DNA from: an uncultured Alphaproteobacteria bacterium
GTDB taxonomy: Bacteria > Pseudomonadota > Alphaproteobacteria > RF32 > CAG-239
Reading direction: 5' to 3'
DNA: 64,000 nt
Assembly (NCBI GenBank): GCA_902464275.1
Contig: CABQIK010000001.1
Location: 93,393-157,392 of the forward strand
This document shows positions 8,030-15,961 of the stretch, one piece after another. The notes under the pieces were generated by a model. It was not told the origin of the DNA. It ran no database searches and worked only from the letters and a program-made list of their open reading frames with translations. How positions within the stretch are numbered: the stretch's first letter is position 1; every line of letters starts with the position of its first letter. The position numbers and the translations under genes were made by a program.

Positions 8030-9195
8030 TACTTTTCAACCCTGCCCGTACCTTCGCAAGTTGGGCATTCTTCAGTGTAAACATCAAGCAATGACGGACG
8101 GCGGCGCTGACGCACAACCTCAACATTACCGCCGCGGCTTAAACCTAAAACGCGAGCGCGGCACGGGTCATCGGCAAGTTCCGACTGCAATATATCAATT
8201 ACCGATTTCATAAACCGATATTCGGACGAGCCGGCAAAATCAATTACAATTTTACCGGAAAGATTCTTCAGGCGAATCTGACGGGCAATTTCAACCGCAG
8301 CCTCATCATTTAAGCGCGAAACCTCACTACCGGCTTTTAAATCGCCGCTGTCAACGTCTATGGCAACGCAAGCGCGGGTTTCCTGAATATGGATTCTGCC
8401 GCCGCTCGGTAATGCCACACTGCGGCTTAAAGCCTCAATAATCTGGTCTTCAAGCCCGTATTCGGCAAACGGTTTGGCAACATATTTTACCATATCCGGC
8501 GCGGTAACTGCTTCAAGCTCATGTTCAAGATTATGATTATTAACCACCACAGTCTGCAAAGTGTCTTTGTAGCGGCGCATATACTCAAACAGCGGATTTT
8601 CACGCACATAAAGCAATGCCGGAGCAGACGCGCTACGGGCTTTTACGCGGATATTATCATAAACATTGCGCAATTTAACCATTTCTTCAAGCACATCTTC
8701 AACCGGAAAATCAACCGCGGCGGTGCGGATTGCCCAGCCTTCCTGACCGGTGATATTTTCCCATACGGCGGAACGGTAGGTTTTAGCTAAATCTTTGTCT
8801 TCAATTTTAGATGAAACATCAACCCCCATATAAAACGGGCGATAAACCACAGTGGTGCCGACAATTTGAATATTGCGCGAAACTTTAGCACCTTTTTCAG
8901 CGCGTTTTTCCTGCACAACCTGAACAACCACGCTCTGCCCTTCAGTCATGTTAACTTCTTTTAAATCGTGTTCATAAGCGTTCATAAAAGCTTCTTCGCC
9001 ATCGCCAATGTCAACCAAAAAGCCGGTATGACCATTAGCAAGTTCCAATTTATGAGTAATTTTACCAAGGTAAACATTGCCCTCGCCGGCATGATTTTCA
9101 TTATAAATATCAACTTCTGTCATTCTGCCGCCATCTAAAGCTGCCAGACGCGTTTCATCACCGTTTGATTCATAAACTAAAGTATCTGCTTTCAT
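8029..9195 (-). CDS. rng: ribonuclease G/E family endoribonuclease (short form)
   Basis: A 388-residue single-strand endoribonuclease of the RNase E/G family acting in rRNA or mRNA processing. The S1-like segment (GNVYLGKITHKLELANGHTGFLVDIGDG) is at residues 38-70. The catalytic core includes LPSGGRIHIQETRACVAIDVDSG with acidic metal ligands. The C-terminus CPTCEGTGRVEK carries the zinc-link CPxC. It lacks the long scaffold domain of full RNase E and is shorter than E. coli RNase G. The short form beside maf and yacG is characteristic of alphaproteobacteria. It overlaps maf by four bases. Confidence 0.88.
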   Translation of the reverse strand: MKADTLVYESNGDETRLAALDGGRMTEVDIYNENHAGEGNVYLGKITHKLELANGHTGFLVDIGDGEEAFMNAYEHDLKEVNMTEGQSVVVQVVQEKRAEKGAKVSRNIQIVGTTVVYRPFYMGVDVSSKIEDKDLAKTYRSAVWENITGQEGWAIRTAAVDFPVEDVLEEMVKLRNVYDNIRVKARSASAPALLYVRENPLFEYMRRYKDTLQTVVVNNHNLEHELEAVTAPDMVKYVAKPFAEYGLEDQIIEALSRSVALPSGGRIHIQETRACVAIDVDSGDLKAGSEVSRLNDEAAVEIARQIRLKNLSGKIVIDFAGSSEYRFMKSVIDILQSELADDPCRARVLGLSRGGNVEVVRQRRRPSLLDVYTEECPTCEGTGRVEK

Positions 9196-9764
9196 TTGAT
9201 TCCAGCTCCTGTTAATAAATTTTTGGTTTCATATAAAGGCAAACCAACCACCCCTGAAAACGAACCGACCATATTTTTTACAAATCCGGCTAATTCGCCC
9301 TCAATTTTATAACCGCAAACGCCGACCCATTCGTTGCCGGCGATATAACTTTTGATTTCTTCCTCAGATAATTTTTTCATACTGATGCGAGTAGTAACGC
9401 AACGGCTGCTTATTTTGCCGTTTTTATCAATTAAGCAAACCGCGCTGATAACCTTGTGATTGCGCCCTGATAAAAGGCGCATAACCGCCTCTTGCTCTTC
9501 GGGTGTTTTGGACTTGTGGATTATCCGCAAACCGGCGGTAATAATAGTGTCGCTCGCCAAAACATTTTCATGCGGGTTATCTGAGGCCACTTTTTTAGCT
9601 TTTTCAAGCGCCATGCGGCGCACATACGGCAACGGGCGCTCATACTTTTTGCAGTTTTCATCAATATCAGCCGGAATAATTTTTTTCGGCGCATATCCGA
9701 TTTGTTCCAACAACTGCCGGCGCTGAGGCGACCCTGAAGCTAAAATAAAATCTTTGGTTTGCAT
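9192..9764 (-). CDS. maf: Maf-like nucleoside triphosphate pyrophosphatase
   Basis: A 190-residue Maf/HAM1-fold enzyme that hydrolyses non-canonical or excess NTPs to NMP and pyrophosphate. The N-terminal SGSPQRRQLLEQIG is the Maf phosphate-binding signature, followed by DIDE and ASDT (LASDTII). The length is normal. It starts three bases after the dksA stop and overlaps rng by four bases. Confidence 0.9.
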   Translation of the reverse strand: MQTKDFILASGSPQRRQLLEQIGYAPKKIIPADIDENCKKYERPLPYVRRMALEKAKKVASDNPHENVLASDTIITAGLRIIHKSKTPEEQEAVMRLLSGRNHKVISAVCLIDKNGKISSRCVTTRISMKKLSEEEIKSYIAGNEWVGVCGYKIEGELAGFVKNMVGSFSGVVGLPLYETKNLLTGAGIK

Positions 9765-9767
9765 GGT

Positions 9768-10193
9768 TTAAGCTTCATCGTCGTAAGTTTTTTCCATTCT
9801 TTCATGGCGCTCCTGCGCTTCAATTGAAAGAGTTGCAATCGGACGAGCTTCAAGACGGTCTAAGCCAATCGGCTCGCCGGTTTCTTCACAATAGCCGTAG
9901 GTGCCGTCTTCAATACGGTCAAGAGCTTCATCAATTTTAGAAATAAGTTTGCGAGCGCGGTCTTTGGTGCGCAAATCAAGCGATTTATCGGCTTCTAATG
10001 ACGCGCGGTCAATTTCATCAGGCTGATTTAAGCCGCCTTGGCGCAGGTCATCTAACGTATCTTGCGATTGTTCAACCAAAGACTTTTTCCATGCCAACAA
10101 TTTTTGACGGAAATATTCAAGCTGCATATCGTTCATATAATCTTCATCTGCGGACGGTTTGTAGTCGGGGGGAAGAATGATTGTACTTACCAT
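9768..10193 (-). CDS. dksA: RNA polymerase-binding transcription factor DksA, cysteine-poor type
   Basis: A 141-residue DksA/TraR protein that binds the RNA polymerase secondary channel with ppGpp. The coiled coil with a DELDxA-like tip (QPDEIDRASLEAD) is present. In the zinc-finger region only the first of four cysteines remains (YCEETGEPIGLDRLEARPIATLSIEAQ), with Thr, Ser and Ala at the other positions, so zinc binding is unlikely. This substitution pattern is common in alphaproteobacterial DksA. It is the first gene of the dksA-maf-rng-yacG run. Confidence 0.9.
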   Translation of the reverse strand: MVSTIILPPDYKPSADEDYMNDMQLEYFRQKLLAWKKSLVEQSQDTLDDLRQGGLNQPDEIDRASLEADKSLDLRTKDRARKLISKIDEALDRIEDGTYGYCEETGEPIGLDRLEARPIATLSIEAQERHERMEKTYDDEA

Positions 10194-10281
10194 AATAAAA
10201 CTCCTCTGTTAAATATTTAATGCACAAAAGTTAGCAATTCATTTTAATAACTTCAAGCAAATTTATGTAATTAACAACAAA

Positions 10282-10842
10282 CTAATTAAAATACCAAACC
10301 AATTTGTTATCATCTTCTTTGTTGCAGCCGGCCGCAACATCATTCGGATTAGCCGGTAATTTGTAGTTTGAGCTGCTAACCGAGTTTGAAAACTTCCACG
10401 CATAGGTTTTATTGTTGATTTTCATAACATCTAAGTCAGAACCGTCATTAACCAACCAAACTTTTAAGCCCAGTTCAACGCAAACATCGCGCGGAACTTC
10501 GTCAAATTCAATAAAATACGTACTGCCATCCGTATCGCCGCTGCCGATTTTAACATCTCCGCCGAACGAGTGTCTGCCTTTGCGAACATCATAAGGAACA
10601 ATTTTTTCATTCACCAACGTTTGCAGTTTTACTTCTTTGTAGTTTTCAGCCGCGACATAGCGCTGACTGATAACTTTTTTTAAGTCAGTCAATTCCTGAT
10701 TAATACGACCGAGGCGGTATTTATGATAGCCACGGTTTACGGCCGCCGCCACTGAAATTGTAATAGTAATCAGCACGCTGATATAGGCGATAGTTTCAAT
10801 CATGGTGCGGCCGGATTGGCTTATATTTGACAACTTTACCAT
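10282..10842 (-). CDS. pilin-like protein, divergent relative
   Basis: A 186-residue protein with a class III signal: leader ending SQSG, then RTMIETIAYISVLITITISV. Processing after Gly would again leave Arg at +1 and Glu at +5, as in the cassette pilins. The downstream helix keeps the family spacing (HKYRLGRINQELTDLKKVI). The C-terminal region has three cysteines (DVCVE, AGCNKE) and ends VWYFN. ATG 10842 is chosen because GGAGG lies five bases upstream. Unlike the nine paralogues it is on the minus strand and lacks the DnaA-box/A10 cassette, so it may be an ancestral or differently regulated member. Confidence 0.8.
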   Translation of the reverse strand: MVKLSNISQSGRTMIETIAYISVLITITISVAAAVNRGYHKYRLGRINQELTDLKKVISQRYVAAENYKEVKLQTLVNEKIVPYDVRKGRHSFGGDVKIGSGDTDGSTYFIEFDEVPRDVCVELGLKVWLVNDGSDLDVMKINNKTYAWKFSNSVSSSNYKLPANPNDVAAGCNKEDDNKLVWYFN

Positions 10843-10981
10843 TGTGTCCTCCAACTCATACTTTTATAATATATCACAAAAGTGAGCCCTGCTCAAAATA
10901 TTTTTGCAATATTTACTTTATTTTTTAATTATTATCATTATTATGGAAAAAGGTTATAAATCAATTAAGGATTACACCGCA

Positions 10982-11533
10982 ATGAAAAATTTATATGCTT
11001 TTATTACATTTGCCGCCGCGCTTGCTCCGGCAGCGCTTAAAGCCGAAACTCCGGCTTATGTGCCTTATACGGGGGTTGATTATGCGTACGTTTCCGCTAA
11101 AGCTCACGAGCTTAAACCGCACTACAACGCCCTGCAACTTAATATCGGCACCAAATACAACTCTTATTTCGGGACGGAATTGTTTTATCAGCAAAGTGGC
11201 TCCGACAGCAAAAAAATTGCTGACGGCAAATTCAAAAGTTCTTACCGCGCATACGGCTTAGACGCAACTGCTTATTTGCCGCTCGGGTGCTACCAAACAA
11301 CCGAACTTTTTGCCACTGCGGGAATCGGCGAATATGTGTTTCGGCAAAAACTGACCCCGTTAAAGCATAAAAACAACAGCGCCATCGGATACAGAATCGG
11401 CGGCGGAATTATGTATAACGTAACCGAAAATATAAGTTTTCGGCTTGGCGCGCGTTATGTCGGGCTTGACCAAATTAACACCTTTAACCGCTTAACGGAA
11501 TATTTTGCCGGATTGCGTTATTACTTTTTATAA
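10982..11533 (+). CDS. outer-membrane beta-barrel protein (OmpA/Opa-like fold)
   Basis: A 183-residue exported protein. A signal peptide (1-22, ending LKA) precedes alternating hydrophobic/polar strands such as YTGVDYAYVSAK, ALQLNIGTKY, YFGTELFYQ and ISFRLGARYVGL. The last residue is aromatic-flanked (FAGLRYYFL), a typical outer-membrane insertion signal. This is consistent with an eight-stranded barrel. ATG 10982 follows AAGGATT; earlier in-frame ATGs would add a non-signal extension. It is probably followed in the same transcript by the hypothetical gene at 11560. Confidence 0.75.
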   Translation: MKNLYAFITFAAALAPAALKAETPAYVPYTGVDYAYVSAKAHELKPHYNALQLNIGTKYNSYFGTELFYQQSGSDSKKIADGKFKSSYRAYGLDATAYLPLGCYQTTELFATAGIGEYVFRQKLTPLKHKNNSAIGYRIGGGIMYNVTENISFRLGARYVGLDQINTFNRLTEYFAGLRYYFL

Positions 11534-11559
11534 ACTTATTTTGATAAGGATTTTATACC

Positions 11560-12054
11560 ATGCTTAAAAAAATACTTGCTCTTATAATTTTTATTATCTG
11601 CTCAGCGGGCGGATATTATTTGTTTACATCTTGGAATACCGGCGTTCCAACTGCCGTACAACCGGTTGAACCATCGCCGTCCGTCACCTCTTTTGAAGAT
11701 AAAGTATACACCTATAATCCTGAAAATCTGCCGCAAGAGTGCAATATTAACAGCGCCATGGCCTGCGCGGTTGAATTTGCGGTTAAGTGCACCATTAATC
11801 CTGATTTTGCCGGTTGCCGCCAATCTAAACTGCCCAAGTTCATTTTTATGGAAGACCCGTCTTTGGAACGTCCTACCGAAATGAGCTTTAAAATCAGCAA
11901 AATCAAGCCGATTTCGACTGATTTGGTTGAAATTTACACCGAAAGCACCTGCAACGGCAACTGGTTCGGTTTATGCCAAGGCAACATTATTTACGTAATT
12001 GTTCCGACTGAAGACGCATGGCGGGTTAAAGACATATACGCCGTTGAGCAATAA
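11560..12054 (+). CDS. hypothetical membrane-anchored periplasmic protein
   Basis: 164 residues with one N-terminal hydrophobic segment (residues 4-22) that could be a signal anchor, then a Pro-rich linker and a domain with six cysteines in paired spacing (ECNINSAMAC, KCTINPDFAGC, TCNG...LCQG), likely disulfide-bonded. No family is recognised. AAGGAT precedes the start. It lies 26 bases after the barrel gene and before a terminator. Confidence 0.65.
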   Translation: MLKKILALIIFIICSAGGYYLFTSWNTGVPTAVQPVEPSPSVTSFEDKVYTYNPENLPQECNINSAMACAVEFAVKCTINPDFAGCRQSKLPKFIFMEDPSLERPTEMSFKISKIKPISTDLVEIYTESTCNGNWFGLCQGNIIYVIVPTEDAWRVKDIYAVEQ

Positions 12055-12072
12055 CATTTAATCGCATATATG

Positions 12073-12106
12073 AAAAAGGCTCTTTTTAAGTAAAGAGCCT
12101 TTTGTT
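12073..12106. terminator. bidirectional terminator
   Basis: Stem AAAAGGCTCTTT / AAAGAGCCTTTT with flanking A and T runs, between the convergent hypothetical gene (11560) and the oxidoreductase gene (12107). Confidence 0.85.
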
Positions 12107-13279
12107 TTATGCGTTTACGCGTTCTAAAATTAAATCAGCCGCCGCCATGCCGGAAGATATAGCCTCCACAATGGTGGAGCCGCCGGTTTTACAGTCGCCG
12201 GCATAAATAATGCGTTCATCTTCAATTTTAGAATCGGCACGGCTGCCGATAGCCTTAACAACCAATGAAAATCCGGTTAATTTAAGCGATGAATTTTCAA
12301 GCGGGGTCAATTTGCCCTCGTGAAAGCGGTTTTTGTGCACATAAAGCGTAAATTTACCCGCATCAGGCTCAATTTTATCCGGGCTTGTCATCGGCGAAAT
12401 ATCAATTTGACGTTCTAAAAGCTCAAGATGTTCGGCTTTGGAAATGCGCATATCGGCAATACGGCGGCGCACAAACATTTCAACTTCAGACGCGCCGAAG
12501 GCTTTGGCTGTAAAAGCGCAATCAGCCGCAACATTGCCGCCGCCGATAATAGCAACTTTGCCCTCGCCGGCATATTGTTCGGGGTTGCCCAAATATTCCA
12601 TATATGAAACGGCGTATTCTTCACCGGCAATGCCCAAATTAACTAAATTCGGCTCGCCGGAAGCAACTATAACCCAATCAAATTCAGACTTTAATGCCAA
12701 CACATCGGCTACCTTATGGTTAAGTTTAAGCTCCACCAATTCAGGATTAAAAATATACGACCAATCTTTTTCAATCACCTCATGAGGCAAGCGCTCATCA
12801 GGTATAAGATTAAGCGCTCCGCCGATTTGATGCCGTCCTTCAAACAACACCACCTTGCAACCGGCTTTAGCCAACACGGAGCTCGCCGCCAAACCGGCCG
12901 GTCCGGCGCCGATAACCGCAACTTTAACGCCGTTGGGTTTAACGTGGGCAAAACTTTCTTTTTCGCGGCGGTAATTTTCCAAAATAGTGGCTTGCACCTT
13001 AGGAATATTAACCGCAAAATCTATACGGTTACGGATACATGCCTTCATGCAAAACTTGTCAGGACATATCAGCCCGCAGGTTTGCCCGAGCGGGTTGTTG
13101 CGTAAAATAGTTTTTACGGCTCCGTCATAATCGCCTTCTTTGGCATGATTAATAAATTCTTGCGGGCTGCAATTTACCGGACAAGCGTGCATACACGGTT
13201 GGGTTTTGCAGTTAAGACAGCGGTCAAGCTCGGCTTTCAGCTGCGCTTTGTTCAAATATAGAGGTTTCTTTTCAGCCAT
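12107..13279 (-). CDS. GltD/PreT-like FAD-NAD(P)H oxidoreductase
   Basis: A 390-residue flavoprotein related to the small subunit of glutamate synthase and the N-terminal half of dihydropyrimidine dehydrogenase. The Cys-rich N-terminus (CLNCKTQPCMHACPVNC and CGLICPDKFCMKAC) can hold two [4Fe-4S] clusters. An FAD motif VIGAGPAGLAA lies near residue 113 and an NAD(P) motif IIGGGNVAADCA near 245. A late AGDCKTGGSTIVEA closes the FAD site. It probably passes electrons from NAD(P)H to a partner not encoded next to it; no gltB or preA is adjacent. Transcribed away from the cupin operon. Confidence 0.82.
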   Translation of the reverse strand: MAEKKPLYLNKAQLKAELDRCLNCKTQPCMHACPVNCSPQEFINHAKEGDYDGAVKTILRNNPLGQTCGLICPDKFCMKACIRNRIDFAVNIPKVQATILENYRREKESFAHVKPNGVKVAVIGAGPAGLAASSVLAKAGCKVVLFEGRHQIGGALNLIPDERLPHEVIEKDWSYIFNPELVELKLNHKVADVLALKSEFDWVIVASGEPNLVNLGIAGEEYAVSYMEYLGNPEQYAGEGKVAIIGGGNVAADCAFTAKAFGASEVEMFVRRRIADMRISKAEHLELLERQIDISPMTSPDKIEPDAGKFTLYVHKNRFHEGKLTPLENSSLKLTGFSLVVKAIGSRADSKIEDERIIYAGDCKTGGSTIVEAISSGMAAADLILERVNA

Positions 13280-13335
13280 TTTTTATTCCTTTAATTCAAG
13301 TTATAAAAAAATGCCGAACGTGTCAATAAAAACTC

Positions 13336-13366
13336 TTGACTTAGAGTATAGTCAAAGGATTATCTT
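13336..13366 (+). promoter_or_regulatory. MerR-type promoter with long spacer
   Basis: The -35 TTGACT (13336-13341) and -10 TATCTT (13361-13366) are separated by 19 bp. An inverted repeat TTGACT...AGTCAA lies inside the spacer. The unusual 19-bp spacing with an embedded dyad is the hallmark of promoters untwisted by MerR-family activators such as AdhR/NmlR. The downstream gene set (cupin, CMD, flavodoxin) fits that regulon. No MerR gene is in the window. Confidence 0.6.
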
Positions 13367-13408
13367 ATTTTAGAATCTTGATTGATTAACATTTAAGGAG
13401 CACTTAAA

Positions 13409-13891
13409 ATGATGATAAACAAGCGCTATATGTTTTTGGCTTTAACTTCACTGCTTGTTTTAACAAGCAATATTTCAGGAGCAAATGATATGAAAAAAGC
13501 ACCGATTGACACCGTTTTTGAACAAGGCGAACCCAACCCTTACGGCAAATTTTTTACCGGACAGACTTATCTTAAACGCTTGAGCGCCAATGATAATGTT
13601 TGGAACTCATCGCTTGCCAACGTTACTTTTGAACCTAAAGCACGCACCAACTGGCACAAGCACAGCGGCGGTCAAATTTTGTTGGTATTAGACGGCGAAG
13701 GCCGCTATCAGGAACGCGGCAAAGAAGTTCAGATTATTAAAAAAGGCGATGTGGTGCGTATTCCGCTTAATGTTGAGCACTGGCACGGCGCCGCGCCCGA
13801 CAAATGGATGACTCATATTTCAGTTGAAACCAACTTGCCGAACAATCAAACCACATGGCTTGAACCGGTCAGCGATGAGGATTATAAATAA
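13409..13891 (+). CDS. exported cupin-domain protein
   Basis: 160 residues: an N-terminal signal peptide (about 1-25, ending ISGA) and a single cupin barrel. Metal ligands are visible in WHKHSGGQ and later VEHWHGAAP, with the glycine-rich strands LLVLDGEGRYQERG between. Function within the operon is probably an isomerase or binding role in detoxification of reactive carbonyl or quinone compounds, by analogy with cupin/CMD gene pairs. The stop overlaps the next start (TAATG). Start ATG 13409 has AAGGAG upstream. Confidence 0.82.
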   Translation: MMINKRYMFLALTSLLVLTSNISGANDMKKAPIDTVFEQGEPNPYGKFFTGQTYLKRLSANDNVWNSSLANVTFEPKARTNWHKHSGGQILLVLDGEGRYQERGKEVQIIKKGDVVRIPLNVEHWHGAAPDKWMTHISVETNLPNNQTTWLEPVSDEDYK

Positions 13892-14679
13892 TGAAAAAAC
13901 TTTTATTTGCCTGCGCCGCAGTATTAATCGCGGGGCTCGGCATCGGCAAATTATATTGTACACAACAGGAAAATAAAATGACTGATTTTAGTAAAACCGA
14001 CCCTGAATTTAACGAGCTTTGGCGTAATTTTGCCCAAAACGAGGTTAAAGGTCACGGCTCGCTTGACAGTAAAACCGCTTATTTAACCGTGTTGGCGGCT
14101 CATGTTGCCACCCAATCGGTTAATGAATATAAGCTTGTTTTAAGCGAGGCTTTAGACAGCGGCGTCAGCCCGACCGAAGCCCGCGAGGCGCTGTATCAAA
14201 CCGTGCCATACGCCGGTATGGCCAAAGCGTATGACTTTTTTGCCGCCGGCGCGGAAGTTTTTGCCGCCAAAGGCATTAAGCTCCCTCTGCCCGCTCAGGC
14301 AACCACCGATAAAACGAATCGTCTGGAGAAAGGCATTGAAACACAGTGCGATATTTTCGGCCGCGAACATATTTTGAGCATGCGCGCCAATGCGCCGGCT
14401 GAATTAAAGCATATTCAGGATTATTTATCCGCCAACTGCTTTGGCGATTATTACACCCGCGGCGGCTTAAACGTTAAAACCCGCGAGATGATTACGCTGG
14501 CGGTGTTAATTGCGATGGGCGGCGCCGATCCGCAGGCCAAAGCGCACGTTCAGGCCAACTTAAATGTCGGCAACAGCAAACAAGATATGCTTGATATGGT
14601 AACGCAGTTGTTGCCGTACATCGGCTATCCGCGCACCTTAAACGGCATTGCCGCCATTAATGAAGTTTGTAACAAATAA
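13891..14679 (+). CDS. carboxymuconolactone decarboxylase-family protein, double domain, membrane-targeted
   Basis: 262 residues with two tandem CMD/AhpD-like helical domains (about 30-130 and 140-260). Domain 1 contains EAREALYQTVPYAGMAKAYDFF and domain 2 LNVKTREMITLAVLIAMGG and VTQLLPYIGYPRTLNGI. An N-terminal hydrophobic segment (residues 3-20) looks like a signal anchor, which is unusual because CMD proteins are normally cytosolic; a restart at Met31 (MTDFSKTD) would remove it. It is translationally coupled to the cupin gene. AhpD-type CxxC is absent, so a peroxidase role is unlikely. Confidence 0.82.
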   Translation: MKKLLFACAAVLIAGLGIGKLYCTQQENKMTDFSKTDPEFNELWRNFAQNEVKGHGSLDSKTAYLTVLAAHVATQSVNEYKLVLSEALDSGVSPTEAREALYQTVPYAGMAKAYDFFAAGAEVFAAKGIKLPLPAQATTDKTNRLEKGIETQCDIFGREHILSMRANAPAELKHIQDYLSANCFGDYYTRGGLNVKTREMITLAVLIAMGGADPQAKAHVQANLNVGNSKQDMLDMVTQLLPYIGYPRTLNGIAAINEVCNK

Positions 14680-14689
14680 GGAGCATAAC

Positions 14690-15229
14690 ATGAGTAAAAA
14701 CGTATTGATATTATCGGCAAGTTTCCGCAAGCACGGCAATTCTGACCTTTTATGCGATGAGTTTATGAAAGGAGCCGTTGAGGCCGGACACAAAGTTGAA
14801 AAAATCAGACTGAATGAAAAACACATCGGCTTTTGCATGGGCTGCGGCGTTTGCAATACCACGCATAAATGCGTGCAAAAAGACGACATGGCGGAGATTT
14901 TGGATAAAATGGTTAATGCCGATGTTATTGTGATGGCAACACCGGTTTATTTTTACACCATGAACGGCCAAATGAAAACTTTAATTGACCGCACGGTGCC
15001 GAGATATACCGAAATCAGCAATAAAGACTTTTACTTTATTGTTGCCGCCGCCGATACCGATAAAAACAACATGCAACGGGTTATTGACGGATTCCGCGGG
15101 TTTACCTCCGATTGTTTAGACGGCGCCCGTGAAAAAGGCATAATTTACGGCACCGGCGCATGGCAAATGGGCGATATAAAAAACTCGCCGGTCATGAATG
15201 AAGCATACCTTGCCGGCAAAAACTGCTAA
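14690..15229 (+). CDS. NAD(P)H-dependent FMN reductase / flavodoxin-family protein
   Basis: 179 residues with a flavodoxin-like fold. The FMN phosphate loop is SASFRKHGNSD at the N-terminus; MATPVYFYTMNGQMKTLIDRT is the typical second flavin-contact segment. CMGCGVCNTTHKC is a cysteine-rich insert seen in related iron-sulfur flavoprotein-like reductases. ATG 14690 follows AAGGAG. It is the third gene of the cupin/CMD operon and may supply reduced flavin for redox detoxification. Confidence 0.85.
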   Translation: MSKNVLILSASFRKHGNSDLLCDEFMKGAVEAGHKVEKIRLNEKHIGFCMGCGVCNTTHKCVQKDDMAEILDKMVNADVIVMATPVYFYTMNGQMKTLIDRTVPRYTEISNKDFYFIVAAADTDKNNMQRVIDGFRGFTSDCLDGAREKGIIYGTGAWQMGDIKNSPVMNEAYLAGKNC

Positions 15230-15235
15230 ACAGGC

Positions 15236-15328
15236 ACAACTTATGCACAGCGTGGACTCGTAAATATTGCAAAAAAAAAACGCGAGCTAAAATCTTCTCA
15301 AATGCAACAATTTGAGAGGATTTTTATT
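15236..15328 (+). promoter_or_regulatory. pilin cis-cassette 3
   Basis: DnaA-box TTATGCACA (15241-15249), GACTC (15255-15259), TTGCAA -35, ten A at 15271-15280, TAAAAT -10 (15288-15293). The leader has a strong dyad AATCTTCTCAAAT / ATTTGAGAGGATT around GCAACA that includes the RBS GAGAGG. It begins only six bases after the flavodoxin stop. Confidence 0.8.
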
Positions 15329-15961
15329 ATGAAATCAGAAAATGGTCGTTCTATGGTTGAGATGCTTGGCGTATTAGCAATAATTGGAGTCTTGAGCGTT
15401 GGCGCTATTGCCGGATATTCTAAAGCAATGATGAAGTATAAGCTTAACAAGCAGGCGGAAGGATTAAGCATGCTGCTTGCCAACTGCATAGCGCTTTCAA
15501 AGCAACTGCCGACAACAAATGAGTGGAAAATATATACCGACATATTGCCTAAACTTAATTTGCTGCCGGATTCGGTTAAAATTTATAACTCCTATAATAT
15601 GAAAGACATTTTCGGAACCGAATCATATTTTTACCATACCTCAGAGCAAAACGAATGGGCTATTTTTTACTATGTGCCGGAAAGTTCTTTCGGTACGGAA
15701 ATTTGTTATAACTTAATCAAAACCGCCAAAGAATTTCATGCCGATATGAGCGCAATAGCCCGCTCTAAAAACCGCACGGCCGGCGGACAAGAGCTTGGCA
15801 GTACCTTTTACGGCGATAGCTATTGCAACAACTCCGATAAAAAATGTATACGTAATATGACAATGAGCGATATACACTCCTTGTGCACCGATAAAGGCGA
15901 CAGAGGCGAAGATTTTAACGAATATTTTTTGTGGTTGACTTGGAAATATCCGGAGCTTTAG
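15329..15961 (+). CDS. type IV pilin-like protein, family member 2
   Basis: 210 residues. It has the same MKSENG leader and G/RSMVEMLGVLAIIGVL helix as the other members, then a variable body with LNLLPDSV, KDIFGTE, ICYNLIKTAKE, GDSYCNN, CIRNM and a final CTD segment. Its last four bases overlap the stop of the convergent lptG gene, so no intergenic space is left. This suggests the cassette and gene were inserted at the very end of lptG. Start ATG 15329 is preferred over the in-frame upstream start at 15302 because of the RBS. Confidence 0.85.
   Translation: MKSENGRSMVEMLGVLAIIGVLSVGAIAGYSKAMMKYKLNKQAEGLSMLLANCIALSKQLPTTNEWKIYTDILPKLNLLPDSVKIYNSYNMKDIFGTESYFYHTSEQNEWAIFYYVPESSFGTEICYNLIKTAKEFHADMSAIARSKNRTAGGQELGSTFYGDSYCNNSDKKCIRNMTMSDIHSLCTDKGDRGEDFNEYFLWLTWKYPEL

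Noticed and set aside
12107..13279. Calling the oxidoreductase gltD outright
   Set aside because: No gltB is adjacent and the length is shorter than typical GltD; PreT-like or an orphan GltD homologue remain possible.
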